Source of the DNA: Geodermatophilus obscurus
GTDB lineage: Bacteria > Actinomycetota > Actinomycetes > Mycobacteriales > Geodermatophilaceae
Assembly: GCF_900143215.1 (NCBI RefSeq)
Contig: NZ_FRDM01000015.1
Location: forward strand, 38,397-102,396
Direction: 5' to 3'
DNA: 64,000 bases
Made by a program: the position numbers and the translations under genes. Of the stretch, positions 25,218 to 34,662 are shown piece by piece (within the stretch, counting starts at the first letter, position 1; the number at the start of each line of letters is the position of its first letter). The notes below the pieces were generated by a model. It was not told the origin of the DNA. It saw nothing but the letters and a program-made list of their open reading frames with translations, and ran no database searches.

Positions 25218-25973
25218 GTGACCAGCCGTACCGCCGGAGAGCCTCTCGTCCGCCTGTCCGGGGTCGACAAGTGGTTCGGTGAGCTGCACGTCCTGCAGGA
25301 CATCGACCTGTCGATCGACCGCGGCGAGGTGGTCGTCGTCATCGGCCCGTCCGGGTCGGGCAAGTCGACGCTGTGCCGGACGGTCAACCGGCTCGAGCCC
25401 ATCGACTCCGGTGAGATCACCATCGACGGCCAGCGCCTGCCGGAGGAGGGCAAGGAGCTCGCCCGGCTGCGGGCCGACGTCGGCATGGTGTTCCAGAGCT
25501 TCAACCTCTTCGCCCACAAGACGATCCTCGAGAACGTCACCCTCGGCCCGATCAAGGTGCGCAAGCAGGGCAAGGGCGAGGCCGAGCGGCGCGCCCGCGA
25601 GCTGCTGGACCGGGTCGGGGTCGGCGTGCAGGCGAACAAGTACCCGGCACAGCTCTCGGGCGGTCAGCAGCAGCGGGTCGCCATCGCGCGCGCCCTGGCG
25701 ATGGACCCGAAGGTGATGCTCTTCGACGAGCCGACCTCCGCGCTGGACCCCGAGATGATCAACGAGGTCCTCGACGTGATGATCTCGCTGGCCCGCGACG
25801 GCATGACGATGGTCGTCGTCACCCACGAGATGGGCTTCGCCCGCCGGGCGGCCAACCGGGTCGTGTTCATGGACGGTGGCCGGATCGTCGAGTCCGCCGC
25901 CCCCGAGACCTTCTTCACCAACCCGCAGTCGGACCGGGCCAAGGACTTCCTCGCGAAGATCCTCACCCACTGA
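25218..25973 (+). CDS. polar amino acid (glutamate-type) ABC transporter ATPase
   Basis: A 251-residue ATP-binding subunit of a GluABCD/GlnHPQ-type importer. Walker A GPSGSGKS (residues 43-50), Q-loop VFQSFNLF, signature LSGGQQQR (146-153), Walker B VMLFDEP (166-172) and the H-loop THEMGFA are all intact. The KIL(T)H end and length are typical of this family. It is the first gene of a four-gene operon (ATPase, binding lipoprotein, two permeases) in the same order as corynebacterial gluABCD. The GTG at 25218 follows TAGGGT by 7 nt, which suggests a leaderless operon start. Confidence 0.95.
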   Translation: MTSRTAGEPLVRLSGVDKWFGELHVLQDIDLSIDRGEVVVVIGPSGSGKSTLCRTVNRLEPIDSGEITIDGQRLPEEGKELARLRADVGMVFQSFNLFAHKTILENVTLGPIKVRKQGKGEAERRARELLDRVGVGVQANKYPAQLSGGQQQRVAIARALAMDPKVMLFDEPTSALDPEMINEVLDVMISLARDGMTMVVVTHEMGFARRAANRVVFMDGGRIVESAAPETFFTNPQSDRAKDFLAKILTH

Positions 25974-25994
25974 GCCCGGTAGAGAGGAACGCAC

Positions 25995-26885
25995 ATGCGC
26001 ATCACCCGCTACGCCGCCACCCTGGGGGCCCTGGGCCTCGTGCTCGCCGGCTGTTCCAGCGAGGCCGGCCAGCAGGCCGAGGAGGCCACCGAGAACGCCC
26101 CCGAGGTCGCCCAGGACGTCGAGTTCCCGGCCGGGAGCACGATGGCCGAGCTCGCCGAGGCCGGGACGATCACCGTCGGCACCAAGTTCGACCAGCCCGG
26201 CTTCGGTCTGGCCAACCCGCAGGGCGTGCCCGAGGGCTTCGACGTCGAGGTCGCCAAGATCATCGCTGGTGAGCTGGGCATCGCCCCCGAGGAGATCGAG
26301 TGGAAGGAGACGGTGTCGGCCAACCGGGAGTCGTTCATCCAGAACGGTGACGTCGACGTCGTCGTGGCCACGTACACGATCAACGACGCCCGCAAGCAGC
26401 TCATCGACTTCGCCGGGCCCTACTACGTGGCCGGCCAGGACATCATGGTCGCCACGGGCAACCCGCTAGCCATCGAGGGCCCCGACGACCTCGCCGGCAA
26501 GCGGGTCTGCTCGGTGGAGGGCTCGACGCCGGCCCAGAACATCCGGGACAACTACCCGGAGGCCCAGCTGACGCTGTTCGACGTGTACTCCAAGTGCGCC
26601 GACGCTCTGCGCAACGGCCAGGTCGACGCGGTGACCACCGACAACGTCATCCTCACCGGCCTCGTGCAGGGCGGTCAGGGCGCGTTCGAACTGGTGGGCA
26701 ACCCGTTCACCGAGGAGCCGTACGGCATCGGCCTGGCGAAGGGTGACGACGAGTTCCGCGGCTTCATCAACGACACCCTCGAGCAGGCCTACGAGGACGG
26801 CTCCTGGGCCGCAGCGTGGGACCGCACCGCGGGCGCCATCACCGGCACGGAGGCTCCCGAGCCGCCGGCGGTCGACCGCTACTGA
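25995..26885 (+). CDS. glutamate/polar amino acid-binding lipoprotein
   Basis: A 296-residue solute-binding lipoprotein of family 3 (SBP_bac_3). The signal peptide ends in the lipobox LVLAGC, so Cys20 is lipidated and anchors the protein outside the membrane. A short acidic linker leads to the bilobed domain (TITVGTKFDQPGFGL, GFDVEVAKIIAGELG, DVVVATYTINDARKQLIDFAGPYY), matching glutamate-binding GluB proteins. AGAGAGGAACGC is the ribosome-binding region. It lies 21 bp after the ATPase gene. A strong hairpin directly follows its stop and probably protects or limits the downstream mRNA. Confidence 0.95.
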   Translation: MRITRYAATLGALGLVLAGCSSEAGQQAEEATENAPEVAQDVEFPAGSTMAELAEAGTITVGTKFDQPGFGLANPQGVPEGFDVEVAKIIAGELGIAPEEIEWKETVSANRESFIQNGDVDVVVATYTINDARKQLIDFAGPYYVAGQDIMVATGNPLAIEGPDDLAGKRVCSVEGSTPAQNIRDNYPEAQLTLFDVYSKCADALRNGQVDAVTTDNVILTGLVQGGQGAFELVGNPFTEEPYGIGLAKGDDEFRGFINDTLEQAYEDGSWAAAWDRTAGAITGTEAPEPPAVDRY

Positions 26886-26903
26886 GCGACCGGATCCCCT
26901 GAC

Positions 26904-26933
26904 GCCGCCGGGCGGGGCTTCCCGCCCGGCGGC
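26904..26933 (+). terminator. intra-operon hairpin between binding protein and permeases
   Basis: GCCGCCGGGCGGG, loop GCTT, then CCCGCCCGGCGGC: a perfect 13-bp stem 18 nt after the lipoprotein stop and before the first permease, with no T-run. In other ABC operons such hairpins raise binding-protein mRNA over permease mRNA; that role is inferred here. Confidence 0.75.
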
Positions 26934-26965
26934 GCCTCGCCGTCCCGACCCGGAGAGGAGGCGCC

Positions 26966-27613
26966 GTGGACTTCGTACGCGAGAACTCCGACCTGTTCCT
27001 CGATGCGTTCCTGACCACCCTCGGCCTGTCGCTGCTGGCCGGCCTGCTGGCGCTGGTGCTCGGCACCCTCCTCGCCGCGATGCGCGTCAGCCCCATCCCC
27101 CCGCTGCGCGGCCTGGCCACCTTCTACGTCGAGACCTTCCGCAACACGCCGCTCACGGTGGTCTTCTTCTTCATCATCTTCGGACTGCCGCAGATCGACT
27201 TCGTCATCGGCTTCTTCCCGGGGGCCGTCCTGTCGGTCGGCCTCTACACCGCAGCCTTCGTCTGCGAGGCGGTGCGCTCAGGAGTCAACGCGGTGTCGGG
27301 CGGCCAGGCCGAGGCCGCGCGGGCGCTCGGGCTGACCTTCGGGCAGTCCCTCCGCGAGGTCGTCCTCCCCCAGGCCTTCCGGACCGTGGTCCCGCCCCTG
27401 GGCAACGTGCTGATCGCGATGGTGAAGAACACCTCCATCGCCGCAGGCTTCTCGGTGAGCGACCTGAGCTCGCTGCTGCCCCGGTTGGTCAACGCCGACG
27501 CCGGTGACCTGACGCTCGTGCTCGTCGGCGTGGTCGTGGGCTACATGGTCATCACCCTCCCGTCCGCCCTGGCGATCAACCAGATCGAGCGCCGGGTGGC
27601 GATCCTGCGATGA
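26966..27613 (+). CDS. amino acid ABC transporter permease (first of two)
   Basis: A 215-residue membrane subunit of the HisMQ/GlnP family, GluC-like. About five transmembrane helices are visible, starting with LFLDAFLTTLGLSLLAGLLA. The EAA loop that contacts the ATPase is in VSGGQAEAARALGLTFGQSL, followed by EVVLPQAFRTVVPPLGN. Its GTG at 26966 has a strong GAGAGGAGG ribosome-binding site. The last four bases, ATGA, are shared with the next permease. Confidence 0.94.
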   Translation: MDFVRENSDLFLDAFLTTLGLSLLAGLLALVLGTLLAAMRVSPIPPLRGLATFYVETFRNTPLTVVFFFIIFGLPQIDFVIGFFPGAVLSVGLYTAAFVCEAVRSGVNAVSGGQAEAARALGLTFGQSLREVVLPQAFRTVVPPLGNVLIAMVKNTSIAAGFSVSDLSSLLPRLVNADAGDLTLVLVGVVVGYMVITLPSALAINQIERRVAILR

Positions 27614-28515
27614 CGACACCCGTCCTCTTCGACGTGCCCGGCCCGAAGGCCCGCCGGCGCATCCGCATCGGCACGGCGGTCGGCGTCCTCGTCGTCGTGG
27701 CGATCGCCGCCCTCGTCCTCGTCCGCCTGGCCGGCAACGGCCAGCTGGAGCCACAGCGCTGGGCCGTCCTGTTCGACCCGGCCAGCCAGGTGCCCCAGGC
27801 ACTCGGCCAGGCCCTGCTGCGCACGCTCCAGGTCGCGATCGTCGGCATGGTGCTGGCCACCGTGCTGGGTCTCCTGCTCGCGGTCGGCCGGCTCTCGGAG
27901 CACCGCTGGGTCGGCGTGGTCGTCACGACGCTGATCGAGTTCTTCCGCGCAGTACCGCTGCTGGTCCTGATCTTCGCGCTCTACTTCCTGCTCCCGAAGT
28001 TCGGGATCCGGCTCAGCGCGTTCTGGGCCCTCGTGGGTGGCCTGGTCCTCTACAACGCCGCGGTGCTCGCCGAGATCTTCCGCGCCGGCATCCTGTCGGT
28101 GGACCGCGGCCAGCGCGAGGCCGCCTATGGCCTCGGTATGCGCAAGACGCAGGTCATGACGCTGGTGCTGCTCCCGCAGGCGGTCCGGCGCATGCTGCCG
28201 GTGCTCATCGCCCAGCTCGTCGTGCTGCTCAAGGACACCTCGCTGGGCTTCATCATCAGCTTCCCCGAGCTCCTGCGCGGGGCGCGTGGCCTGGTGGAGT
28301 TCTTCACGCTGCAGTTCGGCAACCAGTACACGTTCCAGCTCTACGTCGCCGCCGCGGTCATCTACATCGCGATCAACCTGGTGCTGTCGTGGCTGGCGCG
28401 GTATGCGGAGGGGCGCACCCGTCGCAACGCGAAGACGGCGGCCACGACGCCGACCGAGCTGCCCGCCGACGTGCAGATGGGTGGTGGCGGCGGCGTCATC
28501 CCAGCGGCCCGGTGA
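27610..28515 (+). CDS. amino acid ABC transporter permease (second of two)
   Basis: A 301-residue GluD-like permease that pairs with the preceding one. Its N-terminal extension carries one extra helix (TAVGVLVVVAIAALVLVRLAG), as in GluD proteins. The EAA loop reads VDRGQREAAYGLGMRKTQVM, then LVLLPQAVRRMLPVLIAQLV. The polar C-terminus is Thr/Gly-rich. The ATG at 27610 overlaps the previous stop by four bases, so the two permeases are translationally coupled. Together with the ATPase and lipoprotein they complete an importer, most likely for glutamate or another polar amino acid. Confidence 0.94.
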   Translation: MTTPVLFDVPGPKARRRIRIGTAVGVLVVVAIAALVLVRLAGNGQLEPQRWAVLFDPASQVPQALGQALLRTLQVAIVGMVLATVLGLLLAVGRLSEHRWVGVVVTTLIEFFRAVPLLVLIFALYFLLPKFGIRLSAFWALVGGLVLYNAAVLAEIFRAGILSVDRGQREAAYGLGMRKTQVMTLVLLPQAVRRMLPVLIAQLVVLLKDTSLGFIISFPELLRGARGLVEFFTLQFGNQYTFQLYVAAAVIYIAINLVLSWLARYAEGRTRRNAKTAATTPTELPADVQMGGGGGVIPAAR

Positions 28516-28633
28516 CGCCGCCGCCGGGTGGGGCTGCCGGGTTCCGCGGCGGTTCCACCCGGCGGCCGGGCTGCCGAGAACTGCGACGTGGACACCGCCC
28601 TCCGCCCCGCCGTGCCCCCCGCTCCCGGCGCCG

Positions 28634-29032
28634 GTGCGCCGTCCGGCGGCTCCTCCGGACGCCGCCCAGGAGTTCGTGACCCGGCTGCGTGCCTCCGCGG
28701 CCTCCCTCGCCGCCGCCGCGAGCGCCGACACGGCCGTCGTGCGGGAGGTCGTGCCCCCGGCCCGTCACCGGCGCTCGCGGTGCCGGGTGGTGCTGCGTTT
28801 CGCCGCGGGTGAGGAGACCGACGTGACCTTCCTCGGGCCGGTGAGCTCCGCGGCCGCGGCGCCCGAGCGGTCCTTCGACCTGCAGATCCGGGCGTGGCTG
28901 TCCACGGAGCTGGGTCGCGAGGGCAGCTGGCTGGTGGCCGACGACGAGGCGCCGGACGGCGTCGCCGTCGACGTGACTGCCTGGTCGGCGACCGACCACT
29001 CCGCGGAGGAACCCGCTCCCGGCGCAGGATGA
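28634..29032 (+). CDS. hypothetical protein
   Basis: About 132 residues. A basic helical start (PDAAQEFVTRLRASAASLAA) is followed by a beta-rich part (RHRRSRCRVVLRFAAGEETD, VTFLGPVSS, RSFDLQIRAWLSTELG, SWLVADDEAPDGVAVDVTAW). I do not recognise the family. The start is weak: the GTG at 28634 is the first credible one, but no ribosome-binding site or -10 motif stands out, and the frame stays open upstream. It lies between the glutamate-type importer and ctaD, on the same strand. It could be a real uncharacterised gene; the downstream half looks more convincing than the beginning. Confidence 0.42.
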   Translation: MRRPAAPPDAAQEFVTRLRASAASLAAAASADTAVVREVVPPARHRRSRCRVVLRFAAGEETDVTFLGPVSSAAAAPERSFDLQIRAWLSTELGREGSWLVADDEAPDGVAVDVTAWSATDHSAEEPAPGAG

Positions 29033-29133
29033 CCGGCCCAGGGGCGTTCCGGCTTCCCTGACCTGCGTCGGTGGGTCACCATGGGAGCAACAGCTCCGAG
29101 CCGGAGGAGCGCGGTCGCCCCTGGGAGTCCCGC

Positions 29134-30894
29134 ATGACCGCTCTGGCCCCGCAACCCATCGTCACGCGCTCGAGCACCGCTCCGGCGCCGGCAAAGGGCT
29201 CGCGGCTGTCGAACCTGCTGCGGACCACCGACCACAAGACCATCGGCCTGATGTACCTGGTCACGTCGTTCGTGTGGTTCATCATCGGCGGGCTGATGGC
29301 GATGCTCATCCGCGGGGAGCTGGCCCGGCCGGGGCTGCAGTTCCTGTCGCCGGAGCAGTACAACCAGCTGTTCACCATGCACGGCACGATCATGTTGCTG
29401 TTCTTCGCGACGCCGCTGTTCTTCGCCTTCGGCAACCTGATCATGCCGCTGCAGATCGGCGCCCCCGACGTCGCCTTCCCGCGGCTGAACTCCTTCTCCT
29501 ACTGGCTGTTCCTCTTCGGCTCCACCCTCGCGGTGTCCGGCTTCTTCACCCCGGGCGGGGCCGCCGACTTCGGCTGGTACGCCTACACGCCGCTGTCCGA
29601 CGTGGCGCACAGCCCCGGGGCCGGCCCCGACCTGTGGATCGCCGGCCTGGCGGTGTCCGGCCTGGGCACCATCCTCGGCGCGGTCAACTTCACCACCACG
29701 ATCGTCTGCCTGCGGGCGCCGGGGATGACGCTGTTCCGGATGCCGATCTTCTGCTGGAACACGCTGGTCACCAGCCTGCTGGTGCTCTTCGCCTTCCCGA
29801 TCCTCACCGCCGCGCTGTTCGCCCTGCTGGCGGACCGGCAGATCGGCGCGCTGGTGTACTCGGAGGAGAACGGGGGGCCGATGCTGTGGCAGCACCTCTT
29901 CTGGTTCTTCGGGCACCCCGAGGTCTACATCATCGCGCTGCCGTTCTTCGGCATCGTCACCGAGATCATCCCGGTGTTCAGCCGCAAGCCGCTGTTCGGC
30001 TACAAGGGCATGGTGTTCGCGACCATCGCCATCGGCGCCCTGTCGGTGACGGTGTGGGCGCACCACATGTACGCCACCGGTGCGGTGCTGCTGCCGTTCT
30101 TCGCGTTCCTGACCTACCTGATCGCCGTGCCGACCGGCATCAAGTTCTTCAACTGGATCGGCACCATGTGGCGCGGGCAGCTGACCTTCGAGACGCCGAT
30201 GCTGTGGTCGATCGGCTTCATGGTCACCTTCCTGCTCGGTGGGCTGACCGGCGTGCTGCTGGCCAGCCCGCCGCTGGACTGGCAGGTCAACGACAGCTAC
30301 TTCGTCGTCGCGCACTTCCACTACGTGGTCTTCGGGACCGTCGTGTTCGCCGCCAACGCCGGCATCGCCTTCTGGTTCCCCAAGATGTGCGGCCGGATGC
30401 TCGACGAGCGTCTCGGGAAGCTCCAGTTCTGGATGACGCTCATCGGCTTCCACGGCACGTTCCTGGTGCAGCACTGGCTCGGCGGCGAGGGCTTCCCCCG
30501 CCGTTACGTCAACTATCTACCGACCGACGGCTTCACCACGCTGAACACTGTGTCGACGATCTTCTCGTTCATCCTGGGTGCCTCCATCATCCCGTTCCTC
30601 TTCAACGTGATCCGGTCGTGGCGCCACGGGCCACTGGCGCTGCGGGACGACCCCTGGGGCCACGGCAACTCGCTGGAGTGGGCCACGTCGTCCCCGCCGC
30701 CGCGGCACAACTTCACCGAGATCCCGAAGATCCGCTCCGAGCGGCCGGCGTTCGAGGCGCACTACCCGCACCTCATCGAGCGGCTGGAGCAGGAGAAGCA
30801 CGTCGGCAAGCGGCACGAGCCCTACGCCGGCGTCAGCGAGATCGGCCTCAGCGGAGGGCAGCGGCAGGGCAGCAGGGACCCGGACCCGACCTGA
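29134..30894 (+). CDS. ctaD: cytochrome c oxidase subunit I (aa3 type)
   Basis: A 586-residue core subunit of the aa3 terminal oxidase, which reduces oxygen to water and pumps protons in the respiratory bc1-aa3 supercomplex of actinobacteria. About 12 transmembrane helices are present. Metal ligands are visible: the heme a His in FTMHGTIM, the CuB His and cross-linked Tyr in WFFGHPEVY, the CuB pair in VWAHHMY, and the heme a3 and heme a histidines in [11 protein letters not shown]. The ATG at 29134 has GGGAG upstream. The other ctaC/E/F and qcr genes are not in this window, so this copy stands alone. Confidence 0.98.
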   Translation: MTALAPQPIVTRSSTAPAPAKGSRLSNLLRTTDHKTIGLMYLVTSFVWFIIGGLMAMLIRGELARPGLQFLSPEQYNQLFTMHGTIMLLFFATPLFFAFGNLIMPLQIGAPDVAFPRLNSFSYWLFLFGSTLAVSGFFTPGGAADFGWYAYTPLSDVAHSPGAGPDLWIAGLAVSGLGTILGAVNFTTTIVCLRAPGMTLFRMPIFCWNTLVTSLLVLFAFPILTAALFALLADRQIGALVYSEENGGPMLWQHLFWFFGHPEVYIIALPFFGIVTEIIPVFSRKPLFGYKGMVFATIAIGALSVTVWAHHMYATGAVLLPFFAFLTYLIAVPTGIKFFNWIGTMWRGQLTFETPMLWSIGFMVTFLLGGLTGVLLASPPLDWQVNDSYFVVAHFHYVVFGTVVFAANAGIAFWFPKMCGRMLDERLGKLQFWMTLIGFHGTFLVQHWLGGEGFPRRYVNYLPTDGFTTLNTVSTIFSFILGASIIPFLFNVIRSWRHGPLALRDDPWGHGNSLEWATSSPPPRHNFTEIPKIRSERPAFEAHYPHLIERLEQEKHVGKRHEPYAGVSEIGLSGGQRQGSRDPDPT

Positions 30895-30929
30895 GAGCGG
30901 CCCCGCTGCACGTTCCCACCCCTCGTAGC

Positions 30930-30986
30930 AAGGACCCCGTCCTGCCCACCCTTCGCAGGCTCAGGGCGGGGTCCGGGACGGGACCG
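30930..30986. repeat. 3'-end palindromic repeat, copy 4
   Basis: AAGGACCCCGTCC, core CACCCTTCGCAGGCTCAG, end GGGACGGGACCG; 53 of 57 positions equal copy 3. A looser second unit with GAGCCCTTCGCGAGCTCAG follows at about 31010-31076. Both lie in the gap between convergent ctaD and recX. Confidence 0.88.
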
Positions 30987-31137
30987 GCGGTGCTCTTGAG
31001 GGGGGCGCTCCGCCCCCGCCCCTCGTCGGTGGACCCTCGCCCCGAGCCCTTCGCGAGCTCAGGACACCCCGGGTGAGGGCTGGACCACGGGCCATCCGCA
31101 CCGCGTCGTCGGCCCCGACGTGGAGGCGGCCGGCAGG

Positions 31138-31806
31138 TCACGGTAGCCAGGCGTCCAGGCCCTGCCCGTGGTGCGAGCCCGGCTCGGCTTCCTCCGCGTG
31201 ACCGGACCGGTCCTCATCGAGTGCCTCGCGGACCACCCAGGCGGCCAGCCCGGAGCCGTAGCCCTTGCGAGCCAGCATGCCCACCAGCCGGCGCTCGGCG
31301 GTGACCCGGTCGACCCGCCGCATCCCGGGCATCCGACGCTGCACCAGGCGACGGGCCGCATCCCACTCGTCCTGGTCGTCGACGAGGGCGACCGCCTCCT
31401 CGGCGACCTCGCCGTCGACGCCCTTGGCACGTAGCTCGGCCTTGAGTGCGCGCCGCGCCAGGCCTCGCCCGGCCTGGCGCGAGGTCACCCAGGCCCGGGC
31501 GAAGGCTGCGTCGTCGATGAGCCCCACCTCGCCGAACCGGTCCAGGACCAGCTCGGCGACGTTGTCGGGGATGCCGCGCTTGGCGAGCAGGTCGTCCAGC
31601 TGCTGACGGGTCTTGGGGGCGCCGGTCAGCGCCCGCAGGCAGATCGACCGGGCGATCTGCTCGGGGTCGCCCGGGTCGTCCTCGGAGTGCGGGTCGCCGG
31701 CCGGCAGGGCGGCGTCCGGATCGCCCGGGTCAGGGGACGAACCGGAGCGCCGCCCGCGTCGTCGTCCGGGAGCCGAGCGCTCCCGGGCCTCGGGCCAGCC
31801 GCCCAC
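31138..31806 (-). CDS. recX: recombination regulator RecX
   Basis: A 222-residue RecX, which binds RecA filaments and limits their growth and ATPase. After a disordered, charged start (to about residue 48) come the helical RecX repeats (ICLRALTGAPKTRQQLDDLL, DRFGEVGLIDDAAFARAWV, RRALKAELRAKGVDGEVAEE, RRMPGMRRVDRVTAERRLVG). The C-terminal tail is polar. The GTG at 31806 begins only two bases after the recA stop, so recX depends on recA transcription, as in most actinobacteria, and is induced with it in the SOS response. Confidence 0.96.
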   Translation of the reverse strand: MGGWPEARERSAPGRRRGRRSGSSPDPGDPDAALPAGDPHSEDDPGDPEQIARSICLRALTGAPKTRQQLDDLLAKRGIPDNVAELVLDRFGEVGLIDDAAFARAWVTSRQAGRGLARRALKAELRAKGVDGEVAEEAVALVDDQDEWDAARRLVQRRMPGMRRVDRVTAERRLVGMLARKGYGSGLAAWVVREALDEDRSGHAEEAEPGSHHGQGLDAWLP

Positions 31807-31808
31807 CG

Positions 31809-32843
31809 TCAGAAGTCGGGCTGGTCGGCCGCGACCGGCTCATCCAGCTTCGCGCCGATGCCGAGCTTCTCCTTGACCTTCTTCTCGATCTCGTCGGCGA
31901 GGTCGGGGTTGTCGCGCAGGAAGGTGCGGACGTTCTCCTTGCCCTGGCCGAGCTGGTCGCCCTCGTACGTGTACCAGGCACCGGACTTGCGGATGAAGCC
32001 CTGCTCGACTCCGGCGTCGATCAGGCCGCCCTCACGGCTGAAGCCCTGACCCCACAGCAGGTCGAGCTCGGCCTGCTTGAACGGCGCGGCGACCTTGTTC
32101 TTGACGACCTTCACGCGGACCCGGCTGCCGACCGCCTCGGTGCCCTGCTTGAGGGTCTCGATGCGGCGGACGTCGAGCCGGACCGACGAGTAGAACTTCA
32201 GCGCGCGGCCACCGGTGGTGACCTCCGGCGAGCCGTACACGACGCCGACCTTCTCGCGCAGCTGGTTGATGAAGATCGCGGTGGTGCCGGAGTTGTTCAG
32301 CGCACCGGTGATCTTGCGGAGCGCCTGGCTCATCAGCCGGGCCTGCAGACCGACGTGGCTGTCGCCCATCTCGCCCTCGATCTCGGCGCGCGGCACGAGC
32401 GCGGCGACCGAGTCGATGACGATGACGTCGAGCGCGCCGGAGCGGATGAGCATGTCGGCGATCTCCAGCGCCTGCTCACCGGTGTCGGGCTGGCTGACCA
32501 GGAGCGCGTCGGTGTCGACGCCGATGGCCCGGGCGTACTCGGGGTCGAGCGCGTGCTCGGCGTCGATGAACGCCGCGATACCGCCGGCGGCCTGCGCGTT
32601 GGCCACCGCGTGCAGGGCGACCGTCGTCTTGCCGGAGGCCTCGGGGCCGTACACCTCGATGACGCGGCCGCGCGGCAGGCCACCGATGCCGAGGGCGATG
32701 TCGAGGGCGATGGAGCCGGTCGGGATGACCTTCATCGCGACCTCGGGGCTGTCCCCCAGCCGCATCACCGAACCCTTGCCGAACTGCTTGTCGATCTGGG
32801 CGAGGGCCATGTCGAGGGCCTTGTCACGGTCGAGCGTTGCCAT
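31809..32843 (-). CDS. recA: recombinase RecA
   Basis: A 344-residue RecA, the strand-exchange ATPase that also triggers LexA self-cleavage. Walker A is GPEASGKT (residues 66-73), followed by the conserved LHAVANAQ. Further marks are the L1 loop region [12 protein letters not shown], the L2 region near [14 protein letters not shown], and the acidic C-terminus. No intein is present. The ATG at 32843 ([14 protein letters not shown]) has AAGGTGAG upstream. An SOS box lies 143 bp upstream at 32986-33001. DUF3046 and recX flank it in the common actinobacterial order. Confidence 0.99.
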   Translation of the reverse strand: MATLDRDKALDMALAQIDKQFGKGSVMRLGDSPEVAMKVIPTGSIALDIALGIGGLPRGRVIEVYGPEASGKTTVALHAVANAQAAGGIAAFIDAEHALDPEYARAIGVDTDALLVSQPDTGEQALEIADMLIRSGALDVIVIDSVAALVPRAEIEGEMGDSHVGLQARLMSQALRKITGALNNSGTTAIFINQLREKVGVVYGSPEVTTGGRALKFYSSVRLDVRRIETLKQGTEAVGSRVRVKVVKNKVAAPFKQAELDLLWGQGFSREGGLIDAGVEQGFIRKSGAWYTYEGDQLGQGKENVRTFLRDNPDLADEIEKKVKEKLGIGAKLDEPVAADQPDF

Positions 32844-32985
32844 GGTGCTCACCTTCGAGAAGTCGCGATGCCGTGTGTCTTCGAGCGGGTCGGTGTCGAC
32901 GCTAGAGCGGGGGGCTGACACTTCCGGGGGATCCGGTCGACCTGTGGAGGAACGCCCGGCCTGTGGACTGCGGCACCAATCTAGA

Positions 32986-33001
32986 CCGAACGTGTGTTCG
33001 A
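32986..33001. promoter_or_regulatory. SOS box (LexA site) upstream of recA
   Basis: CCGAACGTGTGTTCGA differs from TCGAAC-N4-GTTCGA only at the first base. It lies between DUF3046 and recA, 143 bp before the recA start, and should put recA-recX under LexA. Confidence 0.9.
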
Positions 33002-33030
33002 CTGTCAGCGTGACACGCCGTTCCCGCGAC

Positions 33031-33225
33031 TCAGCGCTCCTTGCGCGGCACGTCGAACTCCTCGCAGATCGCCAGCCACACGCGCCGCACCGGCAGTCCG
33101 GCATCGATGGCCTCGACGGCGCTGCGCCCGCCCAGCGAGCTGAACACGTGGTCGCGGGCCACGCTCTCCGCGCGCATGGGGCCGAACTGCTCGCGGAGCC
33201 GGGACCAGAAATCCTGCAGTCGCAC
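33031..33225 (-). CDS. DUF3046 domain protein
   Basis: A 64-residue protein of the actinobacterial DUF3046 family: [40 protein letters not shown], then [15 protein letters not shown]. Members almost always sit just upstream of recA; no function is established. The GTG at 33225 is preferred because the domain starts there and TAGCGT ends 7 nt before it, so it is probably leaderless. Its mRNA could read through into recA, but recA also has its own SOS box in the 187-bp gap. Confidence 0.92.
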   Translation of the reverse strand: MRLQDFWSRLREQFGPMRAESVARDHVFSSLGGRSAVEAIDAGLPVRRVWLAICEEFDVPRKER

Positions 33226-33232
33226 GACCCCG

Positions 33233-33238
33233 ACGCTA
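33233..33238 (-). promoter_or_regulatory. -10 hexamer of the DUF3046 gene
   Basis: TAGCGT on the minus strand, 7 nt before the GTG at 33225; predicts a leaderless mRNA. Confidence 0.55.
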
Positions 33239-33277
33239 GCGCGCACGCGGCCGGGTCCGCTCCGCTCCCCGGGCTCC

Positions 33278-33283
33278 TACGCT
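33278..33283 (+). promoter_or_regulatory. -10 hexamer of the 35-residue membrane protein gene
   Basis: TACGCT, 6 nt before the GTG at 33290. It lies 40 bp from the divergent DUF3046 -10 element. Confidence 0.5.
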
Positions 33284-33289
33284 GGCTGC

Positions 33290-33397
33290 GTGATCGGCAC
33301 CGGCTCGGCCAGCCTGGACCTCCTCCTCGAGATCGGCATCGCCCTGGCGCTCCTGGCCTCGCTGGTCCTGCTCTGGCGCAACTACCGGGGGCGCTGA
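33290..33397 (+). CDS. 35-residue single-helix membrane protein
   Basis: A very small predicted membrane protein: [20 protein letters not shown], then [16 protein letters not shown] polar head, one hydrophobic helix of about 20 residues and a basic tail give a textbook N-out/C-in single-pass layout. The TACGCT -10 element 6 nt before the GTG and the divergent position opposite DUF3046 argue that it is expressed. Its last 16 bp overlap the convergent MFS gene. Function unknown; proteins of this size often modulate larger membrane complexes. Confidence 0.6.
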   Translation: MIGTGSASLDLLLEIGIALALLASLVLLWRNYRGR

Positions 33398-34650
33398 GCC
33401 ACCACGGCTCCCGCGGTCCGCGCCCACACCACGAGCAGCGGGACCACGAGCGCGGCCGAGACCGTCGCCACCAGCCCGTAGCCGCCCAGGGCGAGCAACG
33501 GGCCCCCGGCGACACCGGCGACCGCGGCACCCAGTCCCATGAGCAGGTCGGTGCCGCCCTGGGCGGCCGGCCGCTGCTCGTCGGTGACCGACTCGGTGAC
33601 GAGGGTGGAGCCGGCGATGAGCCCGCAGGACCAGCCCAACCCGAGCAGCAGCAGCCCCGCGCCCAGCTGCAGCGCCGCGTCGGGTGCCGCCGTCCCGGCG
33701 AGCGCAGCCGCGGCCAGCAGCAGGGCCGCGGCGGCAGCGACCGTGGTCCGGCGGCCGGCCCGGTCGGCCAGCAGTCCGACCAGCGGGGAGAACAGGTACA
33801 TGCCGGCGACGTGCACGCTGATGACCAGGCCGATGACGCGCAACGTCGTCCCGCCGGCGTGGCCCATGTGCACCGGCGCCATGACCATCACACCGACCAT
33901 CACCGCGTGGGAGACCACCACCGCGGTGATCCCGAGCCGGCCGCGGGGGTCGGCCCACACGGCGCGGACGGCGTGCGTGGTGGCCCGTCGTGGCCGGCCG
34001 ACGTCCGCCCCAGCGCCCCGCAGCCGGCGGGCCAGCAGCAGCGGGTCGGGCCGCAGCAGGGCGAGCAGGCCCAGGGCGACGACCGCGAAGACGGCGACGG
34101 AGATGGCGAAGGCCCCGGTGAGGGGGGGCAGTCCCAGGACGTCACCGAGCGCCTCACCGGGGCCGGCGAGGTTGGGGCCGAGCACCGAGCCGACCGTGGT
34201 CGCCCACACCACCAGGGACAGCGCCCGCCCGCGCTGCTCGGGTACGGCGAGGTCGGCCGCGGCGTAGCGCGCCTGCAGCCCGCACGCGGTGGCGGCGCCG
34301 AAGGCGAACAGGCCGACGAGGAGCAGCGGCAGCGACGAGGCGACCGCGGCGACGACGGTCAGCAGGGCACCCAGGACGGCGACCGCGTACCCGGCGGCCA
34401 GCCCGGCCCGCCGGCCGGCGCGGTCGCTGACGCGGGCCAGCGGCACGGCGAGGACCGCGGCCCCGAGCACGCCGGCCGTCTGGCCGAGACCGGCCGCGGT
34501 CTCGGTGCCGGCCACGTCGCGGGCGAGGAGGCCACCGACGGTGATGCCGACCGTGATGCCGAGCCCGCTCAGGGCGACTGCCCCACTGAGCACGCCGAGG
34601 GTCCGACGCTGGACGAGCGCCGGGTCGGCCGACCGGGTCTCCGCGGTCAC
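33382..34650 (-). CDS. MFS transporter
   Basis: A 422-residue major facilitator protein with about 12 transmembrane helices. Motif A-like loops are [10 protein letters not shown] after helix 2 and [12 protein letters not shown] in the second half. Long loops are rich in Ala, Gly and Arg, and the middle loop reads [15 protein letters not shown]. It resembles drug and sugar exporters, but no substrate can be assigned. The GTG at 34650 is 12 bp after the stop of the acyl-CoA dehydrogenase gene, so the two probably form an operon. Confidence 0.9.
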   Translation of the reverse strand: MTAETRSADPALVQRRTLGVLSGAVALSGLGITVGITVGGLLARDVAGTETAAGLGQTAGVLGAAVLAVPLARVSDRAGRRAGLAAGYAVAVLGALLTVVAAVASSLPLLLVGLFAFGAATACGLQARYAAADLAVPEQRGRALSLVVWATTVGSVLGPNLAGPGEALGDVLGLPPLTGAFAISVAVFAVVALGLLALLRPDPLLLARRLRGAGADVGRPRRATTHAVRAVWADPRGRLGITAVVVSHAVMVGVMVMAPVHMGHAGGTTLRVIGLVISVHVAGMYLFSPLVGLLADRAGRRTTVAAAAALLLAAAALAGTAAPDAALQLGAGLLLLGLGWSCGLIAGSTLVTESVTDEQRPAAQGGTDLLMGLGAAVAGVAGGPLLALGGYGLVATVSAALVVPLLVVWARTAGAVVAQRPR

Positions 34651-34662
34651 GTCAGGCCCCTG

